The translations under genes were made by a program, and so were the position numbers. Below, one piece after another: positions 45,306 to 55,707 of a DNA stretch of 64,000 nt. Position 1 is the stretch's first letter, and every line of letters starts with the position of its first letter. Origin of the DNA: an uncultured Methanobacterium sp. (GTDB lineage Archaea > Methanobacteriota > Methanobacteria > Methanobacteriales > Methanobacteriaceae); NCBI RefSeq assembly GCF_963666025.1, contig NZ_OY762552.1, positions 496,001 through 560,000 on the forward strand. The letters are read 5' to 3'. The notes beneath the pieces are model-generated. The model was not told the DNA's origin, did no database searches, and saw only the letters and a list, made by a program, of their open reading frames with translations.

Positions 45306-46454
45306 ATGAATTTAAATTTTAAGGCAATCATTGTAGGGACTCTTGCTGCTTTATGTTTCGCACCGTTTTTAGATGTTTTAATCTTTAGTATTCTCGGTGG
45401 GTTGGTGGTAGGTCTTTGGATTGCTGATAATTATCTTGATGGGGCAATAAATGGAATAACATCAACATTTATTACTTCTCTAATATTTTTTCCAGTTCTA
45501 CTTTTAATTTATTATCCCACCATGTTTTCTCTCCAACCACTTGAAACAACTCTATTATGGACTATATGCATATTATTAGGAGGATTAGGAGCTATTATTG
45601 GAGTATCTATCCAAAAAATGATAAGTGCAATGCAAAAATGGAGATTAAAATCCAGATTGAAATGTAAGGATTATTTACTCTGTACTAAATGTGGAGGGTA
45701 TTATGAGCTTAAAGATGATGAAACTCCAGAAGATTATGCGAAGTGTGAATGTGGGGGTAAACTGGAATATAAAGAACCATTTAAATCAGATAAGAAATCT
45801 GAAGATTTGAATAAATCTAGTTTCCGGATAAGAATTATTGCAATTACAGTTGGAGCAATAATATATTTTTTAGTTCCTTTTAATTTTTTAATACCTTTAG
45901 CTGGTTTTGTTACAAGTCTTATAGCTGGGGGAAGATATAAAGATGGTATTATTAATAGTACGGTCGCTGTTTGTATAGGGGGACTACTTTTGATTTTTAG
46001 CGGATTATTAGGATATTCAATTTATGGAATGGGTTACATGTCAGTGTCTGAATGGGTAATAGGTTTATTCCAAGATATCATAGCCGGTATTGTTGGGGGA
46101 ATAATCGGAATATACATTAAAAATAGAAGAAATGATAAAGGAGTTATAAAAGGTACATTCGTCTGTGATAAATGTAAAAGCTACTATGAACTTTCACCAG
46201 GAGAAACTCCCGAGGATTATGACCTCACATGCGAATGTGGAGGTAAGATAAGGCAAGCCAAAAAAACATCCCTGATAGTGCTGATTATAGGTTATATATT
46301 TGCCATTTCAGGTGGTGTTATTGGTCTATTTATCGGTTGGTATCTTTATTCATTGGAAAATCCTAATGCAAAGTTCCATGGCCGAAACATAACTGTCATA
46401 GCTATTATATCAATAACAGTGGGACTATTATTGTTTTTTTCTCACTCCTATTAA
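45306..46454 (+). CDS. DUF5518-like membrane protein with two zinc ribbons
   Basis: A 382-residue protein built twice from the same parts: membrane block 1 (about 5-110), zinc ribbon 1 (CTKCGGYYELKDDE...CECGGKL, about 122-153), membrane block 2 (about 175-275), zinc ribbon 2 (CDKCKSYYELSPGE...CECGGKI, about 288-320) and two last segments. The membrane blocks look like DUF5518 (GGxxDGIINS-type loop). It suggests an internal duplication of a ribbon-plus-membrane unit. The function is unknown. Confidence 0.7.
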   Translation: MNLNFKAIIVGTLAALCFAPFLDVLIFSILGGLVVGLWIADNYLDGAINGITSTFITSLIFFPVLLLIYYPTMFSLQPLETTLLWTICILLGGLGAIIGVSIQKMISAMQKWRLKSRLKCKDYLLCTKCGGYYELKDDETPEDYAKCECGGKLEYKEPFKSDKKSEDLNKSSFRIRIIAITVGAIIYFLVPFNFLIPLAGFVTSLIAGGRYKDGIINSTVAVCIGGLLLIFSGLLGYSIYGMGYMSVSEWVIGLFQDIIAGIVGGIIGIYIKNRRNDKGVIKGTFVCDKCKSYYELSPGETPEDYDLTCECGGKIRQAKKTSLIVLIIGYIFAISGGVIGLFIGWYLYSLENPNAKFHGRNITVIAIISITVGLLLFFSHSY

Positions 46455-46617
46455 ATAGGTAATGCATTTTAATTTTTACTAGGTTATTACCCTTTTTTGG
46501 TTATGAAGCGGGAAAAAGGTGTTTTTGAAATTACCATATTCATTCATTGAATAAGGTTATTAATCATATGAACTAACCTAATCTTTGATTTAAATTTGTT
46601 ACTCAGAGATTAAAATC

Positions 46618-46749
46618 ATGACAAATGCTGCCATTGCAACCACTACAATTACAACAACTTACTTATTAATCGGTCTAATAGTTTTTTTAGTAATCATATT
46701 GGCAATTATATGGCTAATCAGAAGATATGATAAAAAAAATAGACAATAG
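46618..46749 (+). CDS. 43-residue single-span membrane protein (copy 2)
   Basis: Sister of 43707-43838: MTNAAIATTTITTTYLLIGL then a membrane segment and RRYDKKNRQ. The DNA match continues a few bases past both stop codons (AATTGGATAA), so a small segment was duplicated. No clear ribosome site is seen in front of either copy. Confidence 0.55.
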   Translation: MTNAAIATTTITTTYLLIGLIVFLVIILAIIWLIRRYDKKNRQ

Positions 46750-46811
46750 GAAAAATTGGATAACTTAATTTAATATTCTCAATCAAAAAACAAGAGCGGT
46801 GCGGTATAAAA

Positions 46812-47360
46812 ATGAAGGCTTCAAAAAAGTACATTGGGATAATAATATGCCTTTTGGTACTAGTTATTTTAACTTCTGGATGTTTAACCAGTTCTAATTC
46901 ACTTAATTCAGATCAAGCATCAGGTGTCAATACTACCGGAGGTTCGTTTGAAAATCAGTGGGTTAAATTTAATTATCCTTCCAACTTAACAATAACAGAT
47001 TATTCTACTGATAAAAACATTAAAATCTACGTTTACAATGGAAGCGAATATATAGGTGGTTTATATAATGAAATGGTCAATATTGATAATATTGTTCCAT
47101 TACCAGAGTCCTATAACTCTACAATCGCAGGGAGAAAAACATTAAGAGATTACGACTTTAAAACCCTACCTAGCGGAGAAAATCAAGTAAGACCAAGCGC
47201 AGCCATATATCTAACAGAAAACGCTACATTGAATGTAATTTTCGATCCTTCAAGTAAAACATCCTTCAATCAAGTCACAGAGACACTAGTTATTAAAAAG
47301 GATAATGTAATAGATGATAATATGTTAATCCAAAAAATCATTGGAATCTTTTTTTCATAA
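46812..47360 (+). CDS. PsbP-like lipoprotein (copy 1)
   Basis: A 182-residue surface lipoprotein: basic start (MKASKKYIG), hydrophobic segment, lipobox LTSGC (about 20-24), then a soluble domain with FENQWVKFNYPSNLTITDYS. It is about 92-95% identical to 61964-62512, including GGTGCGGTATAAA before the ATG and the downstream sequence up to the start of the boundary element. This is a recent segment duplication. The function is unknown. Confidence 0.7.
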   Translation: MKASKKYIGIIICLLVLVILTSGCLTSSNSLNSDQASGVNTTGGSFENQWVKFNYPSNLTITDYSTDKNIKIYVYNGSEYIGGLYNEMVNIDNIVPLPESYNSTIAGRKTLRDYDFKTLPSGENQVRPSAAIYLTENATLNVIFDPSSKTSFNQVTETLVIKKDNVIDDNMLIQKIIGIFFS

Positions 47361-47436
47361 GGATCAATCTATCTTGAAAATGAGTTAAGCTGTTTGATTG
47401 GGCAAAAACATGCCATAACTTCTTTTTCATAAACTT

Positions 47437-47630
<194 letters not shown>

Positions 47631-47635
47631 GGTTT

Positions 47636-49666
47636 TTAATCATCACCCCATGATTGCTCACCTTTTAATAATTTCAAAATGTATTCCTTATTTATAATCT
47701 CAATACTTCTATCCACAGGGAGATGATTCAAGTCTGAAACATCTAAAATTTTTCCAATTAACTTAAAAATAGGCCTTTCCAAAATCGAATCATCATTAGT
47801 GTTTTCATATTGATTGAATAAATTATCAAAAAGGACATTTACAACCTTTCGTTTATTCTGAAACTCAAGAAGTCTATCGTCAACTTTTTTTATTCCTTCC
47901 AATCTTTCCCGGACATCTTTGACTTTTTTAATATCAATTTCATCTTGAAGTACTTTGTTAATAGCTAATACGATTTCTTCATCAGAAAAATTAGCAAATT
48001 CAAAATTATTTCCCTTAAAAGGTTGATTATCATTAGTTACTCCCCATAAATACTTCCAATCATCTGGAATGTTATAATTTTTATTTTTGAAGTTGATTGG
48101 TCTCCCAGAATCTAAAAAGTGTCTTACATCACCTTCATCATCAGAAACAAAAAAAGGGAGTATTTGCCATTTTTCAAGATTATAACTGATAAATGAAGTC
48201 CAATTAGAGGTAATGATATCTATCTTTTTTAAATTATTTATTAACTGGCTAAACTTTTTGTCCTGTGTATTTGATTCAAAAAATCTGGCATGATATGTGG
48301 CCTGAAGTTTCCTTATCCATTTTTGGAGTTCTTCGGCATTTTGAGAAGTGGATAATAGTTTGCTAACACCTTTAAAATTTACAATTTCAATTCCCAAATT
48401 TTCAGGTTTATTGTAAAACCATTCAAAAATAATGGGAAACATTTCTTCTTCAGTTTCTCCCTCAACAAAAACCATTATTCTCGGCGGATAATTTAAATCA
48501 AAGTCATTGGCAAAGTAAAAGAGTCTTTTATACTTATCCTTAAGATAAAATTTATTTTCTTCAGGATCAAAATACCTTTTATTTCGCGAAGCTCTTAATA
48601 ATACTCCATATTGATCCATTTTAGGAGGATTGAATTTTAAAATATCATTTGGGCTAATATTACTTATTTCATCAATGTCAAGTATTTCTCTGCTACAATA
48701 ATCCTCAATAAATCGTTTAAGCATTAAGGCCCATTGCAAATATTCAATTCCTAATCTGACATCTCCCTCAAGTTCATCTTTTTTATTCCATGCAATACTC
48801 TTCCATAAATGTATCCAGTCATCCCTTTTTACTCCGAGCATATTCATTGTTTTCTTTGAAAAAATAGCATATAAATTTCCTACTTCTTCAATAGTAAAAT
48901 CCAAAATCTCTAACTCTTTTTTGGGGTCAAATTTGTTCCTTTTTTCATGCCAGTTCCTATCATTTTTAATAATTATTTTTTTAGAACTTGAACGACCATA
49001 AGGAGCATAAATCGATTGAATTGACAACAAAAATCCCAAGACTTTTTCAAAATATTGATGCATTTTTATTAGTTCTTTTTTCTTATTTTCAAAATTAAAG
49101 ACATAATCACCAAAAATTGTTCTAGAATTGGAAGCTTCCTTAAATTTTTCATCAAATTCACTAAAATCATTAATTATGAATGCATCAGAGGATCTGAATC
49201 CATTTAAACGTTCTAAAGTAGATGAAACATGCAATTTATCTCCTGCTAAATCCACATTAATAATATAATTATTTTTTAGTAGAACTAACCAATGAATTTG
49301 AAAAGATGAATAATATTTGTTAATTTTTTTCTTAAGTTCTTTAGAATCATCCAATAAATCGAAGTACAATGAATTCAATTTAGAGATGTCAAATATTTTG
49401 TTTTCTTGTAGTAGATTTTGGATTAAATCTCTTTCATAACTTGAAAAAGAGATATGAAAATAGTTATGTGGAGGAATTCCATTTTTAGGGTTTTCAACAC
49501 AAAATATTGGGTATAATAGCCCCTCTTTTTCAAAAAACTCTAACTCATATTCATTTGTCCTTACTCCCCTTTTGCTGCAAAAATCAATGAAATCTTTAAT
49601 TCTCAAAGGTTCATTTTGCAGATACCTTTCTTCTTCAATAAACCTTTCAATAAAATCATCTTGCAA
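47636..49666 (-). CDS. TOPRIM-like protein, partner of ApeA-like gene
   Basis: A 676-residue soluble protein. Residues about 395-520 look like an OLD-type TOPRIM domain: IMVFVEGETEEEMFPII (strand with the catalytic Glu) and later FFVSDDEGDVRHFLD (Asp-x-Asp-like acidic group). The N-terminal half is unfamiliar. TTG at 49666 has AAGGAG eight bases upstream; GTG at 49675 would sit on that site. It follows the ApeA-like gene by 57 bases on the same strand. A nuclease role in phage defence is inferred. Confidence 0.6.
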   Translation of the reverse strand: MQDDFIERFIEEERYLQNEPLRIKDFIDFCSKRGVRTNEYELEFFEKEGLLYPIFCVENPKNGIPPHNYFHISFSSYERDLIQNLLQENKIFDISKLNSLYFDLLDDSKELKKKINKYYSSFQIHWLVLLKNNYIINVDLAGDKLHVSSTLERLNGFRSSDAFIINDFSEFDEKFKEASNSRTIFGDYVFNFENKKKELIKMHQYFEKVLGFLLSIQSIYAPYGRSSSKKIIIKNDRNWHEKRNKFDPKKELEILDFTIEEVGNLYAIFSKKTMNMLGVKRDDWIHLWKSIAWNKKDELEGDVRLGIEYLQWALMLKRFIEDYCSREILDIDEISNISPNDILKFNPPKMDQYGVLLRASRNKRYFDPEENKFYLKDKYKRLFYFANDFDLNYPPRIMVFVEGETEEEMFPIIFEWFYNKPENLGIEIVNFKGVSKLLSTSQNAEELQKWIRKLQATYHARFFESNTQDKKFSQLINNLKKIDIITSNWTSFISYNLEKWQILPFFVSDDEGDVRHFLDSGRPINFKNKNYNIPDDWKYLWGVTNDNQPFKGNNFEFANFSDEEIVLAINKVLQDEIDIKKVKDVRERLEGIKKVDDRLLEFQNKRKVVNVLFDNLFNQYENTNDDSILERPIFKLIGKILDVSDLNHLPVDRSIEIINKEYILKLLKGEQSWGDD

Positions 49667-49723
49667 ATTAAACACTCCTTGATATTAAAATAGAAAATTA
49701 GGATAAACTAAAGATGGGAAATG

Positions 49724-51109
49724 TTATTCAGAAGTTGATTCATTTAATAAATTTTCCAATAATAAAACCCCCATATGCGTTGAGCACGATTTAGATTCAT
49801 GATTTTTTTTCAAAGTTCTGAGATCTTTGTAATTATTATATTGAAAAATTATTTTTTTAATTTGTTCTGTATTTATTCCGGCTTCCGCTAGCAAACAAAC
49901 TTCTATAATGAATTTAAGTTTTTCAATATTAGTTAATCCCTGATTAACATCAGTTATAACTTTTTTTTCAAGATCTTCACTATAGTGAGTATAGTAATTC
50001 CTTGTTTTTACAATTTCATCAATGAAATTATCACTATCATGGATTAAAAGATTTAACAAATCACCATATTTTAAAAAAATGTTTTCAAGTCGTTTTCTTA
50101 AAGACCATTCTCTTTTTTTCTTGGACTTTTCAGGACATAATCTACTATGATAAGCTTCTATTGCTTGAATATAACTTAAAAATCTATGTTCTAAGAACAT
50201 AGAGGGCATACGTAAGGTTCCAAAATATAAATCATAAAAAGGGCCAAATCTCTTTGCATTATTAAACCAGTTATTAAGATATTTTTCGAAACCCTCAGAG
50301 ATATTAGAATAAAAAAATAACATATCTTTTTGAGGAATATCTTCTATTGGCGGAATAATAGAATTGACATTATAGAATATTTTTACGTCATTATCTGAAT
50401 TAATATATCCAGTTATGCTTAAAGGAGAAACAGCTTTCCCAATTCCAAATGTTAAAAAGTCTTGCAAAATAGCCCATTTATCTTTATATTCATAAAAATG
50501 AGCTTTTTCGTTAAATTTAATTGTTATATGACAATTTTGGACTAAATCCAACTCATTTGGGATTTTGGGAATCGGCAACTGGGTAAAAGAAAGTATTATT
50601 ATAAATTTATTAATATTAGCGATAATATCTTCATTTTTCTTAAAGAAAAATTTATCATCTGAAATTTCATTTGAATTTGCGCTTAACCAGTAAGTAGCGG
50701 GCAGATTTGCCCATTTATTTAAATTAGGATAATTTAAGGTTACTCTATTGAAAATGATATCTTTTTTCTCGTAAAAATGATAATTTTTAAAGATAAAATC
50801 TACATCAAAACCAGACTTTTTAATTCCAGATTCATTCTCATGACATCTATAAAGAGTAAACTTTTCTGAAGGTGTTTTTCCTATTATAATATCTGTATAA
50901 GGAATTAAGTCATTAGTACGAGTAAGATGAGCTTCTTTTAATGTCAATGACCCTAAAAGTTGAAGTATAGTACCTTGAACGGGATCAAATCTTAACATTC
51001 CAGGCACTTTATTTTCTTTGTCACTTGGTAACCACCAGAGACCTTGAACTTCAAAAGATTCCATATATAATAATGTCTGATTATTATATATTATTTTTCT
51101 TATCCCCAA
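49724..51109 (-). CDS. ApeA-like anti-phage HEPN protein
   Basis: A 461-residue protein. Residues about 16-55 match the ApeA N-terminal domain as I know it (MESFEVQGLWWLP, NKVPGMLRFDP, LQLLGSL). Residues about 305-435 form a HEPN domain with the RNase motif Arg-x4-His, RNYYTH (370-375). ApeA is a single-gene abortive-infection system, and HEPN RNases cut RNA in infected cells. The start is TTG 51109 or ATG 51064 (MESFE); neither has a clear site. The frame begins a few bases after integrase tail D's stop, on the same strand. Confidence 0.75.
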   Translation of the reverse strand: MGIRKIIYNNQTLLYMESFEVQGLWWLPSDKENKVPGMLRFDPVQGTILQLLGSLTLKEAHLTRTNDLIPYTDIIIGKTPSEKFTLYRCHENESGIKKSGFDVDFIFKNYHFYEKKDIIFNRVTLNYPNLNKWANLPATYWLSANSNEISDDKFFFKKNEDIIANINKFIIILSFTQLPIPKIPNELDLVQNCHITIKFNEKAHFYEYKDKWAILQDFLTFGIGKAVSPLSITGYINSDNDVKIFYNVNSIIPPIEDIPQKDMLFFYSNISEGFEKYLNNWFNNAKRFGPFYDLYFGTLRMPSMFLEHRFLSYIQAIEAYHSRLCPEKSKKKREWSLRKRLENIFLKYGDLLNLLIHDSDNFIDEIVKTRNYYTHYSEDLEKKVITDVNQGLTNIEKLKFIIEVCLLAEAGINTEQIKKIIFQYNNYKDLRTLKKNHESKSCSTHMGVLLLENLLNESTSE

Positions 51110-51110
51110 T

Positions 51111-51418
51111 CAAATAACCCTCTAAACCTCACCCTTAAGTTCTTTTAACTCATTTTTCATCTCCAATAGCTGTTTTTGTAGTTCTCTGAATTCATCTAAT
51201 GAATATTTTCCTGCAGTGGAGTCTTTGATGGATAGGTGTTCCATATACTTAAATAGATTTTTCTAAGTTCATTTGGGTCTGCTAGGAAGTATGCCTCACG
51301 GACCCAATCTTTTAACTTGTGTCCCATCATATGCTCACGGATTTCCCATGGCATTCTTAGCATTAATTAACTGGGTGTTGTGAGAACTTCCACATCTATG
51401 ACTGGTGGCCTTGTAGAA
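51111..51418 (-). pseudogene. Integrase tail remnant D
   Basis: Matches the integrase from codon about 268 (FYKATS) to the stop codon, with several frameshifts (for example in AAATAGATTTTTCTAAG and GCATTCTTAGCATTAATT) and a shortened coil. It is the longest tail after E and H, and lies directly upstream of the ApeA-like gene on the same strand. Confidence 0.85.
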
Positions 51419-51495
51419 TAACTAATAAAGAAAATCTAAACCCTTAAATATTGCTTTTGAAATACTATTTTTTACCTTTACATGGGGGGAGTTCC

Positions 51496-53403
51496 ATAAT
51501 AAAATCAGTATCTGGAAAAACAGGGTTAAAAATAATATTAACAGGAATTTTTATTTTAATCTCTCTTTCTGTGGTTAGCGCAGCCGAATCAGATAACCAG
51601 TGGCCGCAACAGGCTTATGATAATCAAAAAACCAGCCAATCGCCTTATCTATCTTCTCAAAATGACTCAGTAAAGTGGAATTATTCATCGGCCAATAACT
51701 CTGTTTTTGAAGGTAATAGTGTGTTATTTGGATCCACACCAGTCGTTGGTTCTGATGGTACAGTATATGTTGCTTACGATGACGTTGGTGATACCAGCTA
51801 TGATATTTACCGCCTGGTTGCCTTGAACCCCAATGGAACTACAAAATGGACTTATACCTTCTCAGATCCTGAAAAATCAGTCATAACATCTTTCCCCGTC
51901 CTGGGTCCTGATGGAACTATTTATGTGACCCTGAAGTCTAATGGTGATATGTCTTACTATCAGGGAACGTTAATGGCCCTTAAAGATACGGGAACCGAAG
52001 CAAAATGTGTGTGGGAATACATTTTGCCTTTAGAGCTTCGTGATCCTTCCACTGGTACATCAGCCATTCCATCACCAGTTATTTTTGATGACGAGACCAT
52101 TTACTTCGGTGCTAAAATGAACATTGATGATGGCAGGTTGGTTATTTTTGCACTGAATTTGAACGGAACACAGAAGTGGAATTACACAGTTACAGATGGA
52201 GATAACAGCCACTTGGTGGGTCAAGTGAGTTTGTCCAAGGACGGCACTATTTATTTTAACGCGCTGGTAGGCCAATACTTGGATTCTTATTCCGTCTTCT
52301 ATGCCTTGAAAGATAACCAAAACAGTGCCATTTGTAAATGGAGCTACACAATAAGGGATGATGCCAGAATTTACCCGGTAGGATATTCTACCATTGGCCC
52401 TGATGGCACTATTTATGTGGGATTTGAAAAACTGGCCCAAGATAGCTCCTGGAATTCTTACCTTTATGCTTTTGAAGATAAGGGCAGTTACGTGCTGGTG
52501 AAATGGATTATAAGTGAATTTGATCGAATAATGGCTCCCCCGGCTATATCTTCAAATGGAACTATATACCTGGCTGCATCTGATTTAGTTTCAAAAGAGA
52601 GAAATTTATACGCATTTACAGATTTAGGGAGTGAAGCTTCATTAGTCTGGAAATATCCCATAAATAACCTAGAGTGGTCCCCCACAATTGGAGCCGATGG
52701 CACTCTATATGTTATGTCTTTCATGTCCTCCCTGTATGCCATAAATCCCAATGGAACTTTAAAATGGACTTCTAATATACCATCATCAATTAAACCAGCC
52801 ATAGCAAAAGATGGAACCCTATATGGCGGAGGTACATTTTCTGATGGTTCCCCGGAACTGGTAACTTATACGTCAATAATTTATGCTTTTATGGCTCCAG
52901 CTTCAGATATTTACCTTTTAACATCAATAAATAATCAAAATCCCACATTAGGTGATATAGTCACAGCCACCCTGAAAGTGGGAAATAATGGGCCCAACGT
53001 TGCCTACCAAACCATTTTGAAGTTTGCAATCCCGGAAGGCATGCAATTTATAAATACCTGGGCAGATAATGGCACCATCTATTACGATCCTGCTACCCGG
53101 ATGGTTATATGGAATCTAGGAGATGTTCCAGTGGGTGACCCTTATGCTTATGTCCAATTTATGGTAAATCGTATTGGGAACTTTATTATAACTCCAGAAA
53201 TAACCACTGCCAGCTTTAACCCTAACTTAAATCAAAAAATACAGGCCCTGTTCATTACAGTTAAAGCACAGGATAAAACTGAAGCTGTGGATGCCGGTAA
53301 TGTGAAAACTGTAGGGATGAAAAATACAGGAATGCCCTTTAACGCAATCATCCTGGCTCTTTTAATAGTTCTAGGGAGTTTTTTAACAGCCAAAAAAAAT
53401 TAA
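51496..53403 (+). CDS. Surface protein: PQQ-like beta-propeller plus DUF11-type domain
   Basis: A secreted protein of about 635 residues. It has a signal peptide (SGKTGLKIILTGIFILISLS..VVSA), PQQ-like propeller repeats (about 60-460, with recurring PDGTIYV and LNPNGTxKWTY phrases), a DUF11/CARDB-like domain (NNGPNVAYQT, about 485-590) and a C-terminal membrane anchor ending in Lys-Lys-Asn. The open frame reaches back to TTG 51451, which lacks a ribosome site. GGGGGGAG at 51484-51491 points to AUA at 51496 as the start; uncertain. Probably an adhesin-like cell-surface protein. Confidence 0.75.
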   Translation: MIKSVSGKTGLKIILTGIFILISLSVVSAAESDNQWPQQAYDNQKTSQSPYLSSQNDSVKWNYSSANNSVFEGNSVLFGSTPVVGSDGTVYVAYDDVGDTSYDIYRLVALNPNGTTKWTYTFSDPEKSVITSFPVLGPDGTIYVTLKSNGDMSYYQGTLMALKDTGTEAKCVWEYILPLELRDPSTGTSAIPSPVIFDDETIYFGAKMNIDDGRLVIFALNLNGTQKWNYTVTDGDNSHLVGQVSLSKDGTIYFNALVGQYLDSYSVFYALKDNQNSAICKWSYTIRDDARIYPVGYSTIGPDGTIYVGFEKLAQDSSWNSYLYAFEDKGSYVLVKWIISEFDRIMAPPAISSNGTIYLAASDLVSKERNLYAFTDLGSEASLVWKYPINNLEWSPTIGADGTLYVMSFMSSLYAINPNGTLKWTSNIPSSIKPAIAKDGTLYGGGTFSDGSPELVTYTSIIYAFMAPASDIYLLTSINNQNPTLGDIVTATLKVGNNGPNVAYQTILKFAIPEGMQFINTWADNGTIYYDPATRMVIWNLGDVPVGDPYAYVQFMVNRIGNFIITPEITTASFNPNLNQKIQALFITVKAQDKTEAVDAGNVKTVGMKNTGMPFNAIILALLIVLGSFLTAKKN

Positions 53404-53463
53404 AGTGCTTTCACTCTTTCATTTTATAAATTGAATGATTAAATAATGTCAGGAAAATATATT

Positions 53464-53612
53464 CCTATCAAAAGGAAAATTAGTAAGATAAATTAATACT
53501 CAAGGATTTTCCATCAGATTTTTGTTGAAGTAGTAATTATTGGGGGGGGGGCAACAAACTTTTATTCTGTTTCTTTTTTGGTTAAAAAGTAAGTAGAAGG
53601 AGTTTTTGGTTT
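53464..53612. repeat. Hairpin boundary element, copy 4 (variant with G10 tract)
   Basis: TCAAAAGGAAAATTAGTAAG through CTCAAGGATTTTCCATCAGA match copy 3 closely. The GGGCGG core is replaced by a run of ten G at 53542-53551. The right part keeps TTGGTTAAAAAGTAAGTAGA and GGAGTTTTTGG. No gene is seen in 53404-53784. Confidence 0.65.
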
Positions 53613-53784
53613 CATTATATGAATTAAATATTATAACAACAGTGAACCATTTTAAATATATTATGAATTTTTTACAATATTTAAATAACATATCCATCTA
53701 ATTTTTAATTGAGGTTTGATGTTGAGATTAGGAATAGTCCCAGCCTTTGTTGAGAATTAAGAAGACAATCAGCCAGGTGTAAAA

Positions 53785-54558
53785 ATGAAGTTCTATAACG
53801 TTTTAGGAATAGCAATCATTGTTCTGCTTATTTTAGTTTCTGGCTGCATAGTTAAGGATGATCGTGAGAAATATTTGGACCAGATTAAAGAAAATGGTTC
53901 GGGAAATGTAATTAAGGAAGACCGATATATAACTGGATTCAATTATATTTCTTTCCATGATGATTTTTTCATAACCAACTTAATCATTGATCAGGGAAAT
54001 GAAGATTTGATTGAAATAGAAGCTGAAGATAATATAATACACCATATAAAAACTGAATTTTTGACAGAAAATGTTACAGAACCCTTTTTATCAATTCAAT
54101 ATGATGCTAACATGCCTAAGCCGACAAAACCTATTCTTATCCATATTACATGCAAAAAACTGAACACTCTGAATTTTTTTGGAGAAGGTAACACTTCTTT
54201 AAACAACATAACCAGCGACAATTTGATAATTCGCATTGAACGAGCCAATTGTAATTCCAGTTTGAATGATATTAAAGTTGACAAACTGGAAATAAAACTG
54301 AATCAGCTTTCCAAAATGGATGTAATCGGCAGTGCGAACACTCAAAATGTGACAACAGGGAGTGGTTCAATATACCAAGCGGATAAACTGGAATCAAAAA
54401 TTGCTGATGTGCATGTAGATGGAAATGGCAAAGTAACAGTGAAAGTTACAGATCTGTTAAATGTTGAAATGAATAGTAATGGAGAGCTTTATTATTTGGG
54501 TAATCCCCAAATCAATTGGGGTAATCATAATAAAGGTAAAATAGTGAAAATGACATGA
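53785..54558 (+). CDS. Lipoprotein with GIN (DUF2807-like) domain
   Basis: A 257-residue protein with lipobox LVSGC (about 18-22) and a soluble domain of right-handed beta-helix type: FNYISFHDDFFITNLIIDQG, IEIEAEDNI and later repeating short strands (DKLEIKLNQLSKMDV, ADVHVDGNGKVTVKV). This layout fits the head GIN domain (DUF2807). AGGTGTAAAA precedes the ATG. Surface role; substrate unknown. Confidence 0.7.
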   Translation: MKFYNVLGIAIIVLLILVSGCIVKDDREKYLDQIKENGSGNVIKEDRYITGFNYISFHDDFFITNLIIDQGNEDLIEIEAEDNIIHHIKTEFLTENVTEPFLSIQYDANMPKPTKPILIHITCKKLNTLNFFGEGNTSLNNITSDNLIIRIERANCNSSLNDIKVDKLEIKLNQLSKMDVIGSANTQNVTTGSGSIYQADKLESKIADVHVDGNGKVTVKVTDLLNVEMNSNGELYYLGNPQINWGNHNKGKIVKMT

Positions 54559-54699
54559 TTCATCATGTTAACAATCTTGAGGATTCCTTAAGATTAAAGA
54601 TCATAACAGCCCATATTGTTAAATGTAACCATTAACAGTCATCAGAAGATTTCTACCCGCGTATAAAAAAATTAAACTTAATATTAATAACATCCCTCA

Positions 54700-54990
54700 A
54701 ACCCCTAAAACCTCACCTTTCAATTCATTTAACTCCTTTTTCATCTCTGAAATTTCATCATATAACCTAGTGTTCTGTCTTTGTAGTTCCTGAAACTCAT
54801 CTAGTGAATATTTTCCCTGCCGTGGAGTCTTTGATTGGTATTGCCTTAGGTAAACCTTTTTTAACTTTTCAGGGTCAGCTAGGAAATATGCCTCACGGAC
54901 CCTATCCTTTAACTTCTGGCCCATCATATGCTCCCGGATTTCCCAGGGCATTCTTAGCATTTATTAACTGGGTGTTGAAGAACTTACGTG
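54700..54990 (-). pseudogene. Integrase tail remnant E
   Basis: An 87-codon frame (54697-54960) is still open and reads REHMMGQKLKDRVREAYF and on to the coiled coil. The second His (GHK) is Gln, and the His-Leu-Thr part after YLR is deleted. The copy ends at codons for FFNTQ. It is the least decayed tail. Confidence 0.85.
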
Positions 54991-55077
54991 AAATGTATTT
55001 GGATTGGATCTAAAAAAGTTAAAATAGTATTAATAATAATTATATAAAAAGATTGAATAATGAAGGAGTTACACTAA

Positions 55078-55551
55078 ATGGAAAAATATAATGTTATTCT
55101 TGTAGTATTTCTTATTTTTCTGTCGGCATCGTTAGTATACATCTTACTTCCAGTATTGTTTTATAACGATAGTGAGAATGAGTTCTATGTGCCTGTAGTT
55201 ACTGGAGATAATATCCCTACCTATAAAAATTCATGTTCTGAACTTAACATATCCACTTCATTTGATTATTCTGCCTTAAATGATAAAAATGTAAAAATAA
55301 CTGGCCAAATATTCAACAAAACAGAGTATGTCCAATTTAACAAAACACAAACTGGTTTATTAATTATAGTTCCCGGGCTTTCAGATCCACCTTACATTCT
55401 CGTTACATATGCTGACTCCACACCTTACAACATAAATGACACAATAACAGTTTACGGGAAATATTACTACCCTGTCCGTGTTAATTTACCCTCAGAATCC
55501 ACCAACAAAGACTTAATAAACATAATGGCAGGATATATTGAAAAAGTTTGA
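55078..55551 (+). CDS. Secreted or anchored OB-like protein
   Basis: A 157-residue protein with an N-terminal membrane segment (about 5-30) and a soluble part with a beta-rich pattern (NVKITGQIFNKTEYVQFN, ITVYGKYYYPVRV) like a nucleic-acid-free OB fold of surface proteins. AAGGAG precedes the ATG. I do not recognise a named family with confidence. Confidence 0.6.
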   Translation: MEKYNVILVVFLIFLSASLVYILLPVLFYNDSENEFYVPVVTGDNIPTYKNSCSELNISTSFDYSALNDKNVKITGQIFNKTEYVQFNKTQTGLLIIVPGLSDPPYILVTYADSTPYNINDTITVYGKYYYPVRVNLPSESTNKDLINIMAGYIEKV

Positions 55552-55684
55552 ATAAAAATGAATAAAATGTAGTAATTTAGTATTATATGAAACTTGATTT
55601 TTATCCTTCTTTTTAAATCATTATTTAATTGGAAAAAAATTTATTATTTTTAATCAATATATAAAGTATATAAATTAATTTTAA

Positions 55685-55697
55685 GGGGGGGGGGGGG
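55685..55697 (+). promoter_or_regulatory. G13 tract at the ribosome site of the SOUL gene
   Basis: A run of 13 G ends ten bases before the ATG at 55708, exactly where the ribosome site is expected. Long G runs slip during replication, so the spacing and strength of this site could vary from cell to cell (inference). Confidence 0.5.
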
Positions 55698-55707
55698 AAT
55701 TAATTAC

